Positions 9,758 to 18,444 of a stretch of DNA of 64,000 nucleotides are shown here, piece by piece. This DNA is from Verrucomicrobia bacterium UBA1200 (lineage in GTDB: Bacteria; Verrucomicrobiota; Kiritimatiellia; RFP12; UBA1067), in contig DBXY01000052.1 of the NCBI GenBank assembly GCA_002309765.1, forward strand, positions 53,420-117,419, written 5' to 3'. The notes under the pieces are model-generated. The model saw nothing but the letters and a program-made list of their open reading frames with translations, was not told where the DNA came from and searched no databases. How positions within the stretch are numbered: position 1 is the first letter of the stretch; every line of letters begins with the position of its first letter. The translations under genes and the position numbers were made by a program.

Positions 9758-11455
9758 ATGAGAAATAAGATCAGTCTCTTTGTTGCCGCATGTACGGTTG
9801 TTGCGCTTGCCACGTTTGCCAAGACGCTTGAGGAAATTTCGAAAGAGCGCCACTATCCGGCGCGCTACTGCGCCGACACGGAGAGCGCAGAGGCGCGGCA
9901 GGCTCTTATCGCCGAGCTATGGAAGCACGACCCCGCTGCGGACACGAAGCTCTGGCCGGAAGGGAAGGTACCGCTCAAGGCGAACGACAAGCCAATCAAA
10001 AACCTCGAGCACGAGCTCTGGCAGCGCAATCTCGTCGTGACGGACATCAACGATCCGTTCTTCACGTTCTTCCCCGCGAAAGGAGAAGGGGCGAAGCCTG
10101 TTGTAGTGATCCTCCCCGGCGGTGGTTACAGTCAGCTTGGATGGAACAAGGAGGGTACCGAGATTGCGGAGTGGCTCAACTCGCTCCGATTTTCCGCCGC
10201 TGTGCTGATGTACCGCGCCCCCAACCAGCGCGACGCCGCGCTCTGCGACGTGCAACGCGCGATCGGCATCCTGAGGCGCGACGCGGTAAAGTATTCGATT
10301 GACCCGGGCCGCGTGGGGGTGATTGGCTTCTCCGCCGGTGCCAACCTAGCCATACGCGCCTCAACGAACTGGCGCAAGCGCATGTATGCCCGCGTGGACG
10401 ATGCGGACGACTTCTCCTGCCGCCCCGACTTCCAACTCCCGATATACCCGTGGGACATCCGCACGCGCAACGATCCCTCTACGCCGAACAGGGGGTGGAA
10501 GGGCATGGACATCCGTCCGGAGTATCCTGTCGACTCGGAAACGCCCCCGGCTTTTATCGCCCAGTCGATAGACGACTTCTGCCAGATTGAGACGACCGTG
10601 ACCTATGACTGGCATCTCCGCCGCGCAGGCGTGGATTCGACGGCGAAGATATATCCTAACGGCGGACACGGTTACGGACTGCGCAGGCTCGGCCGCGCAA
10701 CGGACACGTGGTCCGACGAAGCGGCCTCCTGGCTCGCGCAGTTCGCGCGTCCCTCGAAGAAAGTACTCTTCCTCGGCGATTCGATCACCGACAAGCACCA
10801 TGTGGGCTGCAAGAAAAACTACTGGGGATTTCTCGGCGACTGGTACGGATTCAGTCCGCTCGTCTACGGAATCAACGGACAGCAGATGTCGGACATTCCC
10901 GCGCAGGCCGACAAGTACCGCTCCCAGCACTCAGAAACCCCCGATGTCGTATTCGTCTTCGCCGGCACCAACGATTTCAACGGAAACGTCCCGCTCGGCG
11001 AATGGTATTCCGTTGCCGACGCCAAGGTGAACAAGAACGGACGCGAGGTCGTGCTCAAGAAGCGCGAGTTCCTGTTCGACAAGGGGACATTCCGCGGACG
11101 CGTCAATATCGCGATGAAGCACCTCCGCGAAGTCTTCCCGGGCGCGCGAATCGTGCTGCTTACGCCAGTCCACCGCGGCTACGCGAAGTTCGGAGAGGGG
11201 AATGTCCAGCCGGACGAATCGTACGCGAACGAGCGCGGGCTCTTTATCGACGACTACGTTGCGGCCGTCAAGGAGGCGGGCAACCTCTGGGCGGCGAAGG
11301 TCGTGGATATCAACGCCGACTCCGGGCTTTATCCGAACGCCCCCTCGCAGGACGCCTTCATTCACCGCCCGGACACCGACCGTCTGCATCCGTCGGCCGC
11401 AGGGCACGAGCGCATCGCCGAGGCAATATCTCTCGCCGTCGGCGACCTTCTTTGA
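9758..11455 (+). CDS. Bifunctional secreted esterase: alpha/beta-hydrolase plus SGNH hydrolase
   Basis: The ATG at 9758 with AAGGAAG upstream gives a signal peptide; the TTG at 9752 is less likely. Residues about 30-330 form an alpha/beta hydrolase with an oxyanion 'ILPGGGYSQLGW' and nucleophile elbow 'GFSAGA', similar to acetylxylan-esterase-type enzymes. Residues about 335-565 form an SGNH/GDSL domain: 'FLGDSIT' (block I), 'GINGQ' (II), 'FAGTNDF' (III) and 'DRLHPSAAGH' (V). Two independent esterases in one chain suggest deacylation of acetylated glycans. A TATAAT at 9690-9695 lies upstream, but no -35 is clear. Confidence 0.87.
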   Translation: MRNKISLFVAACTVVALATFAKTLEEISKERHYPARYCADTESAEARQALIAELWKHDPAADTKLWPEGKVPLKANDKPIKNLEHELWQRNLVVTDINDPFFTFFPAKGEGAKPVVVILPGGGYSQLGWNKEGTEIAEWLNSLRFSAAVLMYRAPNQRDAALCDVQRAIGILRRDAVKYSIDPGRVGVIGFSAGANLAIRASTNWRKRMYARVDDADDFSCRPDFQLPIYPWDIRTRNDPSTPNRGWKGMDIRPEYPVDSETPPAFIAQSIDDFCQIETTVTYDWHLRRAGVDSTAKIYPNGGHGYGLRRLGRATDTWSDEAASWLAQFARPSKKVLFLGDSITDKHHVGCKKNYWGFLGDWYGFSPLVYGINGQQMSDIPAQADKYRSQHSETPDVVFVFAGTNDFNGNVPLGEWYSVADAKVNKNGREVVLKKREFLFDKGTFRGRVNIAMKHLREVFPGARIVLLTPVHRGYAKFGEGNVQPDESYANERGLFIDDYVAAVKEAGNLWAAKVVDINADSGLYPNAPSQDAFIHRPDTDRLHPSAAGHERIAEAISLAVGDLL

Positions 11456-11513
11456 GTGTTATTTACGCAGACAACCAGCGATTTGACACATTAACGATTG
11501 GGCAAACATTGGA

Positions 11514-11543
11514 TTGACTGCACACGGTATTATTTGGTACTAT
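11514..11543 (+). promoter_or_regulatory. Sigma70-type promoter of the aldolase-panB operon
   Basis: TTGACT (11514-11519) and TACTAT (11538-11543) are separated by 18 nt, about 40 nt before the ATG at 11581. Confidence 0.5.
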
Positions 11544-11580
11544 AAATGGCATGGAAGTTGGGGTAAAGAAGAGGTAAACC

Positions 11581-12669
11581 ATGGACAACGACACGCTACT
11601 TCAGACCATCACTGAGCTTTCGCATGAATTCGGCACCGAGAAATTCGTGAAAGCGGGCGGCGGAAACACCTCCTGCAAGAACGCCGAGGTACTGTGGGTC
11701 AAACCGTCGGGAACCACGCTAATCGGGTTGACACCGGAAAGTTTCGTTAAGATGGACCGCGCCAAATTAGGCCTGCTGTACACCGCCACCCCGCCAGCCG
11801 AAGCTGCCGCCCGCGAAGAGTTGGTGAAAAACATGATGGCCGCCGCCGTAATGCCGGAAACGGCTGGACGCCGGGCCTCGGTGGAGGCGGCATTGCACGA
11901 TTCACTGTCCAGCACCTTCGTGGTGCATACCCATCCGGCATGGGTCAACGGGTTAACCTGCGCTTTGGGCGGCGAAGCCGCGGCGGCAAAGCTTTTCCCG
12001 GACGCGCTTTGGCTGCCGTACATCGACCCCGGATACACCCTGTGCATGGCAGTGCGCAAGGCGATTGTCGAATATCGGACCGTACACGGCGGGGCAGAAC
12101 CCAAAATCATCTTTTTGACCAACCACGGCGTGTTCGTATCCGCCGACACGGCGGAGGAAATCCGCGCCATTTACGGCGAACTGGAGAGCAAACTGGCGGC
12201 CGCATACCGGGAAACCGGGGTAAACTGGACTTCGGTTGAAGTGTCCGCAGAGACTCCAGACCAAACCGCGCTCGACGGCATTGAAAAAATCCTCCGTGAC
12301 GCACTGGGCGAAGATGCGGCGGCAATTGCGGTTTCGGGCCGGTTCGATGCCGCAACCGGACCGATTACCCCCGACCACATGGTTTACGCGAAATCATTTT
12401 TCTACTACGGGTGCCTTACCATCGACAATCTGCGGGCGGTAAAAGCCAAGCTCGGCTACGCGCCGAGAGTGATTGTGCTGCCGAACGCGGTGATCGGTGT
12501 GGGCAAAAACGAGAAGGCCGCCAAGTTGGCCCTTCTGCTGGCGTTGGACGGGGCGTTGGTCAAACAAGCCGCCCGCGCGTTCGGCGGAATCCAATACATG
12601 GACGACCGCTCGCGGCTGTTTATCGAAAACTGGGAAGTTGAAGCGTACCGCGCCAAAGCCGCGCAATAA
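11581..12669 (+). CDS. Class II aldolase/adducin-family protein (rhamnulose-1-phosphate aldolase-like)
   Basis: The N-terminal motif 'FVKAGGGNTSCK' with 'VLWVKPSGTTL' and the metal-binding 'HTHPAWVN' with downstream 'TNHGVFV' are typical of class II (metal-dependent) sugar-phosphate aldolases. At 362 aa it is longer than RhaD (about 270) and resembles the aldolase half of the bifunctional RhaD-dehydrogenase proteins, without the dehydrogenase half. It would cleave a ketose 1-phosphate to dihydroxyacetone phosphate and an aldehyde. A rhamnose isomerase and a GH106-type protein elsewhere in the window make rhamnulose-1-phosphate a reasonable but unproven substrate. It is first in a likely operon with panB, 29 nt upstream. 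Confidence 0.8.
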   Translation: MDNDTLLQTITELSHEFGTEKFVKAGGGNTSCKNAEVLWVKPSGTTLIGLTPESFVKMDRAKLGLLYTATPPAEAAAREELVKNMMAAAVMPETAGRRASVEAALHDSLSSTFVVHTHPAWVNGLTCALGGEAAAAKLFPDALWLPYIDPGYTLCMAVRKAIVEYRTVHGGAEPKIIFLTNHGVFVSADTAEEIRAIYGELESKLAAAYRETGVNWTSVEVSAETPDQTALDGIEKILRDALGEDAAAIAVSGRFDAATGPITPDHMVYAKSFFYYGCLTIDNLRAVKAKLGYAPRVIVLPNAVIGVGKNEKAAKLALLLALDGALVKQAARAFGGIQYMDDRSRLFIENWEVEAYRAKAAQ

Positions 12670-12698
12670 GGCGATTCCCTCAACGAGGAAGAAGAACC

Positions 12699-13520
12699 AT
12701 GAAAACCTGGACGGTGACCAAATTTAAAGAGTGCAAGGGCGGCACCAAGCTCGCCACCATCACCGCGTACGACTATGCTTTCGCCAAGTTGGCCGACGAA
12801 GCCGGCATCCCGTTGGTGCTAGTTGGCGACTCGCTGGGCATGACCATGCTCGGCTACTCATCCACCATCCCCGTGACCATGGAAGACATGCTCCACCACA
12901 TAGCGGCGGTGGCCCGCGGTTGCGCCAACAACACGCTGGTGGTGGGAGACATGCCGTTCATGTCGTATCAGGTGAATCTGGAAGAGGGTCTGCGCAACGC
13001 CGGACGCATGATCCAAGCCGGTGCGGACGCGGTGAAACTAGAGGGCGGCGCCTGCCGCGCCCCGCTGATCAAAGCCTGCGTTGAGGCCGGAATCCCGGTA
13101 GTGGGACACATCGGGCTGACCCCGCAGTCGGTCAACGTGCTGGGCGGATACAAGGTGCAAGCCAAGACCCAGTCGGCGGCGGAGCAGTTAATTGCAGACG
13201 CCAAGGCGTTAGACGAAGCCGGGGTGTTCACGATGGTGCTGGAATGCGTTCCCCCGAACATCGCCAAGGCGGTAACCGCCGCCGTGTCCGTGCCCACCAT
13301 CAGTGTTGGCGCCGGACCGGACTGTGATGTCCAGATGGTGGTGTTGCACGATATGCTGGGATTTACCGAGCGAACCCCGAAATTCGTCCGCCGCTACGCC
13401 GAAATCGGTGACACCGTCAAAGCCGCCTTTGGGCAATTCATCCGCGAGGTTGCCGACGGCAGCTTTCCGGGGCCTGAAAACACCTACGCGCCCGCCGCGG
13501 TTGACTTGACGGGAAAATAA
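12699..13520 (+). CDS. panB: 3-methyl-2-oxobutanoate hydroxymethyltransferase
   Basis: This is a full-length PanB (273 aa, family about 265). It carries 'ITAYDYAFAKLADEAGI', 'VGDSLGMTMLGY', the metal/substrate segment 'GADAVKLEGG', the 'VGHIGLTPQS' loop and 'ISVGAGPDCDVQ'. It transfers a hydroxymethyl group from 5,10-methylene-THF to alpha-ketoisovalerate, the first step to pantothenate and CoA. GAGGAAG lies before the ATG. Only 18 nt separate it from the downstream ketosynthase, which, with a PPTase further on, uses the pantetheine arm derived from this pathway. Confidence 0.97.
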   Translation: MKTWTVTKFKECKGGTKLATITAYDYAFAKLADEAGIPLVLVGDSLGMTMLGYSSTIPVTMEDMLHHIAAVARGCANNTLVVGDMPFMSYQVNLEEGLRNAGRMIQAGADAVKLEGGACRAPLIKACVEAGIPVVGHIGLTPQSVNVLGGYKVQAKTQSAAEQLIADAKALDEAGVFTMVLECVPPNIAKAVTAAVSVPTISVGAGPDCDVQMVVLHDMLGFTERTPKFVRRYAEIGDTVKAAFGQFIREVADGSFPGPENTYAPAAVDLTGK

Positions 13521-13538
13521 CCCGGAAGGAACCAGACC

Positions 13539-14966
13539 GTGTCCGGACGCAACCCAACCTCAAGGGAAGACATCGTTATTACCGGCATTTCCTGCCGTTT
13601 CGCCGGTATAGCGTCCCCTTCTGACCTTTGGGAAACGATTATCCAGCGCCAGTCCGGTTTCGCCCCTGCCGCCTTCAATACCAAATTCCCCGATTCGGAC
13701 AGTCCCGAATGTTTCACCGACGCACGGTTGCCGAAAAGCGCCGCCCTGCTGGGCGACCTGTACTCATGCAACCCGTCCGCACCGCGTTTCCCGCGCAAAA
13801 TCTCCGACGGAGAAAACCCCGACCTTTATTTCGCGCTCCAACTCGTGACCGACGCTTTGGCCAACGGCGGGTCGGAACCGGGCACGCTGCAGACCGACCG
13901 GGTATCGTTGAGACTGGGATACGCACCGCCAACCAACCCGGCCGTGGACATTTGGATGCAGCACACCTGCATCCTGCGGCAAACTATTGATCTGATCCGC
14001 AAATGCTGTCCCGGGGCATCCGGCGACCAGCTGGACTCGCTGTGCAACCAGTTGCGAAATTCGCTGCCGCCGACCAGTCCCGACGGAATTCTTTCCTCAT
14101 TCGGGTCCAACATGGCCGCGCACATTTCCGGGCTGCTGGGTCTGTCCGGCCCGGCTGCCGCGCTCGACGGCGGATGCTGTTCAGGAATCCACGCCGTGCA
14201 ACAGGCAATGGACGACCTGCTGTCAAAACGCGCCGACATCGCCATTGCCGGTGCCTTGCAACCGCCGTTCCCCGCGCACTTCATCCAGGGCATCGCCCCC
14301 TCCTGCCAATTTTCAGAGCGCCGCCAGCTAAAACCGTTCAGCCGCGACAGCAACGGAACCATTCCCGGCGAGGGCGGCGGATTTTTGGTGTTAAAACGGC
14401 TAAAAGACGCCATGCGGCAAGGCGACCGGATTTACGCGATAATCCGCGGCTGCGGATTCTCGGTGGCCCCCAATGACCGAATCCTCCCCCCCGCCCCGCA
14501 ACCGGAACCGGTCAACCGTGCCGTCAGCCGCGCCCTGCACTCGGCAGACTGTTCACCGGCCTCGATAAGACTCATCGAGGCCCACGGCAGCGGAATCCCG
14601 ACCTCCGACACGGCAGAACTGCGGGTATTCCGCAGTCTATGCGATGAAAACTCGTCCCGCTCGCCCATGACCGGCATCGGATCGGTAAAGGGCAACATCG
14701 GGCACACCCTATGGGCGTCCGGCATCGCCGGGATAATCAAAGCCGCCCTCGCCATCTACCACCGCACCCTGCCGCCGCAGATCCCGGTCGAACGCCATTA
14801 TCCGCGGTTCTTCGGCGCAGACTCACCGCTTTACATTCTGAACGAAAGCCGCCCCTGGTTAAACGGCGACCGTAAAATACCGCGCCGCGCCTGCGTGTCG
14901 TGCATCGACTTCACCGGTTCATGCGCCGCAGCGGTGCTGGAAGAACACCCGGAGGCGGCAGAATGA
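13539..14966 (+). CDS. Iterative type I-like ketosynthase, PUFA/enediyne-synthase type
   Basis: A GTG start with AAGGAA upstream. The 475-aa protein is a complete KS: 'VITGISCRF' at the N-terminus, active-site Cys213 in 'LDGGCCSGIHAV', His349 in 'EAHGSGIPTSD' and His389 in 'SVKGNIGHT'. The insert before the active site ('MQHTCILRQTIDLIRK...LPPTSPD') is the kind seen in PUFA and enediyne-type KS domains rather than FabF. It performs decarboxylative Claisen condensation on ACP-bound acyl chains. Its stop overlaps the next start by ATGA, so the two proteins are coupled and probably form one complex. No ACP is encoded here, so its carrier protein must come from elsewhere. Confidence 0.85.
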   Translation: MSGRNPTSREDIVITGISCRFAGIASPSDLWETIIQRQSGFAPAAFNTKFPDSDSPECFTDARLPKSAALLGDLYSCNPSAPRFPRKISDGENPDLYFALQLVTDALANGGSEPGTLQTDRVSLRLGYAPPTNPAVDIWMQHTCILRQTIDLIRKCCPGASGDQLDSLCNQLRNSLPPTSPDGILSSFGSNMAAHISGLLGLSGPAAALDGGCCSGIHAVQQAMDDLLSKRADIAIAGALQPPFPAHFIQGIAPSCQFSERRQLKPFSRDSNGTIPGEGGGFLVLKRLKDAMRQGDRIYAIIRGCGFSVAPNDRILPPAPQPEPVNRAVSRALHSADCSPASIRLIEAHGSGIPTSDTAELRVFRSLCDENSSRSPMTGIGSVKGNIGHTLWASGIAGIIKAALAIYHRTLPPQIPVERHYPRFFGADSPLYILNESRPWLNGDRKIPRRACVSCIDFTGSCAAAVLEEHPEAAE

Positions 14967-17900
14967 AAACCGTCCAACACCTTTTCGACCGTTTCGACAG
15001 CGAACTGTGCCTGATCGGGGCACCAAGCAATGCCGATCTGGCGCGCGAAGTGCAACGACTGGTGGATTTTCTGGAGCACGCCCCGGACGTCCGGCTGGAA
15101 GACGTGGCCTACACCTGCAACCTCTCCGCCCGCCACATGCCGGCCGTGCTTGCGGTGGTTGCCACCTCGGTACAGGATCTCTGCTCGCGGTTGACCATAG
15201 CGCAAAAAAAGCTGGTCGACAACGCCTGGCGGATCCGCGACAAAAGCGGCACCTATTATTTCCGCGACCGGCTTTGCCCCCGCGGCCGCATCGCTTTCGT
15301 GTTCCCCGGCGTGGTGTCGTTTTACCCCGACATGCTGCGGGACATCTGCACCGCTTTTGACTGCTGCCGATCCACCCTTGACGAGCTGGACGCGGCATTA
15401 AGTCCGATCGGTCTTCCGATTTCCGACTACGTTTTCCCGCCCACCCCGGGGCAAAGGATGGCCAAATGCGAAACGGCGGCGGAACTGGCCGGGGCTGCGG
15501 TGTGTACCTACGCCGCAAACCTCGCCATGAACCGGCTGTTCGAGCAGCTTGGCATAATCCCCGATGGTCTGGCCGGATTGAGCGGCGGCGATCTTGCCGC
15601 GCTGGCGGCGGGCAAAATTTACGGCGACCTCCCGTATATCAAGCGCGTCCGTTTTATGCGTGAAGGCTTCCAGATGCTCCAAAGCATCTTTGGCCGCGAC
15701 GACCTGACCCGGTGCGAGATGTTCGCGGTAATCGGCACTGACGCCGAAACCATCGAGCGGCTGAAAAAGAAGTACCCCGGGCGGATCGCGGTCACCATGC
15801 AAAACAGCCTGCGCCAATTCACGCTCGCCTTTTCTCCGGAAATTTCCGCCGAGGCGGTAGCCGACTTGAATGCCAACGGGATAAAAACCGTTCATGTGCC
15901 CATCCATCGGCCCTTCAACACCCCGTGGTGCGCCAAGCAGCTTACCACCATCAAGCAGTTTCTGTCGCACTGGATTAAAAACCGTCCCGCCGTGCCGGTG
16001 TACTCCTTTGCCACCAGCGAACGGCTACCCGACCGGGCCAGCGCAATCCTGAAGATTTCCGTCGACCAGTGGGCGTTGCCGTTGCGGTTCTCGCAAACCA
16101 TCCGCCAGATGTATGACGACGGCTACCGGATTTTCATCGAGATGGGCGCGCGTGGCAACTTAACCTCCTGTATCGACGATACGCTTGGGGACCTTCCCCA
16201 CCAGACCATCGCCGTGAACCGCATCCATCGGTCGGGGCTTACCCAGCTCCACCACGCGCTGGCAATGCTTGCCGCCCACGGTGTGCAATTCGATGCCACC
16301 GAACTCCACCGCCACCGCCGCCGCAACCAGTTGGATTTCGGCAAGCCGCTTTCCGTCGCGCCGACGCCCAACCATCAGCTCAGGCTCACCCACGCCTGGC
16401 CGGCGCCGTGCATCGCCGCGGTGAATTTCGCCAATGCCGGTTCCGCCCCAATACCGCGCCAATTTGAAGGGACGGGCTCAGGGCGGTGCGTTGACTATGG
16501 CGCCGATCTGCCGATGCTTGCCAACGCCGAAATTGTCAGCAACTCCGATTCCCTGCTGGAAATCCGCCAAGTTCTCACCCTGCAGGATTTCCCGTTCCTA
16601 AACGACTATTCCATCGGTTCCGGCAACATCTCCCACGTTAATCCGAAACTGCGCGGGCTGACCATTTTCTCGTTGATCTCCGGGATGGAAATCATGTGCG
16701 AAACCGCCCGCAAGCTGGTACCCCGCCAGCGCGTGGCGAGGGTGGACAACCTCCGTTCCCAACGCTGGCTGGGTTTCAAGCGCGGGATGGTGAGGATTTC
16801 CGTAAAAGCCGAACGCATCGCGTGGTCGGAACCGGGCATCACCGCCGTGAGGGTGCAGCTGCGCGATGACCAGCCCAATTTCGCCTACACCTGGCCGGTA
16901 ATGGACTGCGTGGTGCTGTTGACCGCCGATGAGCTGCCCGCCCCGCCCCCGGCACAGCCGGAACCCTTGCCAAACGCCCATTCGGTCAACTGGTCCGCGC
17001 GCGACATCTACCCCGACCGGCTGTTCCACGGCGAAGCGCTGCAAACCATCAAACACGTTGACCTGTGGAGCGAGGGCGGCATTGATTACGAAGTGGAAGT
17101 GCCCAAACGCAGCCGTGCCGTGCGGGCCACCCGTTTTCCGCTGTTCTCGGTTTGGCCTACCCTGCTCGACGGCATCGTATCCGGCTTCTCGCTCTGGCGC
17201 TCCCACGAAAAATTCGCCGGGGCCATCTCAATGCCATTCCGGGCCAGAAGGATCGTTTTCCACACCTCACAGATCACCGAAGGGGCGCGGCTGCGCGGTT
17301 ACCTGCGGCTTTTCTCGGTTACCCCCGCTTCCCATGTCGCCGACATATCGGTAACCGACGGTAACGGTAAAATGCTGCTGGAATTCAAGGGATGGGAAGA
17401 GATTTGCGAGCGGGTCCCGCCGGAGTATCAGCAATTCATCATGAGACCGGCGGAAAAGTACATTACTCACCCGCTTCCTTTGGAACTGTTGGGGAACCCG
17501 CAAACGCCGATCGCCGGATCGGTAGTCTGCGGAATTCCCACCCAAATTTTCGAGAAAAACCAGGAACTCTGGCTTAAGACATTAGCCAACGTGCTGCTCA
17601 GTCCAGCGGAACGCGAGGAATGGGCAGAAATGCAGGGATCGGTAAGCCGCCGGGTAGAGTGGCTGTTCGGTCGTGCCGCCGCCAAAGAATCCGCAAGGCG
17701 CTTCCTCGACAAATACCACCAATCCCGCTGGACCGCCGCCGACATCACCATTTGGGCCGACGACGCCGGGAAGCCCCATCCGATCGGGCCTTGGAAAGAC
17801 CGCACCCCGGTGGAGCTGGACCTGTCCATCGCCCACACCGGCAAGTTGGTCGTGGCGGCAATCGCAGCCCATGCCCGGATCGGAATCGACATCGAATCGC

Positions 17901-18244
17901 TGGGCCGTTCGTTAACTGATGAGTTCACCAACGGCGTATTCACCGCCGAGGAGCTGGAACTGGCCGCGCACACCGGCGAGACCCCGGTCACCATCCTGCT
18001 ATTCTGGTGCGCCAAGGAGGCGATTTCCAAAGCCATCGGGACCGGAATCCGTTTCAGTCCCCGCGATTTGGTCATCACCTCCTACAACCCGATGGCGGGC
18101 ACATTGGAAATCGAGTTGACCGGGCAATGGCTACCATCGTTCAAATTCATGCGCGGGCGTAAAAACGTCATCTACACCTCGATTTACGAGGAACACGCCT
18201 TTGCCGCCTGCGTCCTGCCGTGTTCCCTCTTCGACAACGCCTAA
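14963..18244 (+). CDS. Acyltransferase - hotdog dehydratase - phosphopantetheinyl transferase polyprotein
   Basis: The ATG at 14963 overlaps the KS stop (ATGA); an earlier in-frame start lies inside the KS gene. Of 1093 aa, residues about 100-340 are an AT domain: Ser207 in 'AGLSGGDLAAL' is kept, but the catalytic His position of 'FHSP' is Asn319 ('PFNTPW'). Residues about 530-850 look like tandem hotdog dehydratase folds; the usual 'DHPF' is 'DFPF' (Phe543). Residues about 900-1090 are a Sfp-type PPTase with Asp976 and Glu978 in 'GIDIE' and Lys1018/Glu1019 in 'WCAKEA', all intact. The order KS/AT/DH/PPT matches enediyne synthases, but no ACP or KR is present. Confidence 0.82.
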   Translation: MKTVQHLFDRFDSELCLIGAPSNADLAREVQRLVDFLEHAPDVRLEDVAYTCNLSARHMPAVLAVVATSVQDLCSRLTIAQKKLVDNAWRIRDKSGTYYFRDRLCPRGRIAFVFPGVVSFYPDMLRDICTAFDCCRSTLDELDAALSPIGLPISDYVFPPTPGQRMAKCETAAELAGAAVCTYAANLAMNRLFEQLGIIPDGLAGLSGGDLAALAAGKIYGDLPYIKRVRFMREGFQMLQSIFGRDDLTRCEMFAVIGTDAETIERLKKKYPGRIAVTMQNSLRQFTLAFSPEISAEAVADLNANGIKTVHVPIHRPFNTPWCAKQLTTIKQFLSHWIKNRPAVPVYSFATSERLPDRASAILKISVDQWALPLRFSQTIRQMYDDGYRIFIEMGARGNLTSCIDDTLGDLPHQTIAVNRIHRSGLTQLHHALAMLAAHGVQFDATELHRHRRRNQLDFGKPLSVAPTPNHQLRLTHAWPAPCIAAVNFANAGSAPIPRQFEGTGSGRCVDYGADLPMLANAEIVSNSDSLLEIRQVLTLQDFPFLNDYSIGSGNISHVNPKLRGLTIFSLISGMEIMCETARKLVPRQRVARVDNLRSQRWLGFKRGMVRISVKAERIAWSEPGITAVRVQLRDDQPNFAYTWPVMDCVVLLTADELPAPPPAQPEPLPNAHSVNWSARDIYPDRLFHGEALQTIKHVDLWSEGGIDYEVEVPKRSRAVRATRFPLFSVWPTLLDGIVSGFSLWRSHEKFAGAISMPFRARRIVFHTSQITEGARLRGYLRLFSVTPASHVADISVTDGNGKMLLEFKGWEEICERVPPEYQQFIMRPAEKYITHPLPLELLGNPQTPIAGSVVCGIPTQIFEKNQELWLKTLANVLLSPAEREEWAEMQGSVSRRVEWLFGRAAAKESARRFLDKYHQSRWTAADITIWADDAGKPHPIGPWKDRTPVELDLSIAHTGKLVVAAIAAHARIGIDIESLGRSLTDEFTNGVFTAEELELAAHTGETPVTILLFWCAKEAISKAIGTGIRFSPRDLVITSYNPMAGTLEIELTGQWLPSFKFMRGRKNVIYTSIYEEHAFAACVLPCSLFDNA

Positions 18245-18260
18245 TTTTGGGCAGAAAATT

Positions 18261-18297
18261 CGGCTTGCAGAGCCGTTTACGACGCTACTTTTTTCGC
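18261..18297 (+). terminator. Weak possible terminator of the PKS operon
   Basis: CGGCT (18261-18265) and AGCCG (18271-18275) form a 5-bp hairpin; a T-run follows only about 15 nt later. Weak support. Confidence 0.25.
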
Positions 18298-18387
18298 GTT
18301 TTTCACGTTTTGGTCCGCCTCTAACCAAAACCGCCGTAACCGCCCCCGCCGCGCATACAGTTTTTTTCACTTTTATTCATTTTGCCC

Positions 18388-18416
18388 TTGCATTCTCGAC
18401 TTAATATTTATACAAT
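18388..18416 (+). promoter_or_regulatory. Sigma70-type promoter of the secreted-protein quartet
   Basis: TTGCAT (18388-18393), 17-nt spacer, TACAAT (18411-18416), 29 nt before the ATG at 18445, in an AT-rich stretch. Confidence 0.6.
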
Positions 18417-18444
18417 ATTGTCATCTTAACGGAGGAGTGTCTTG

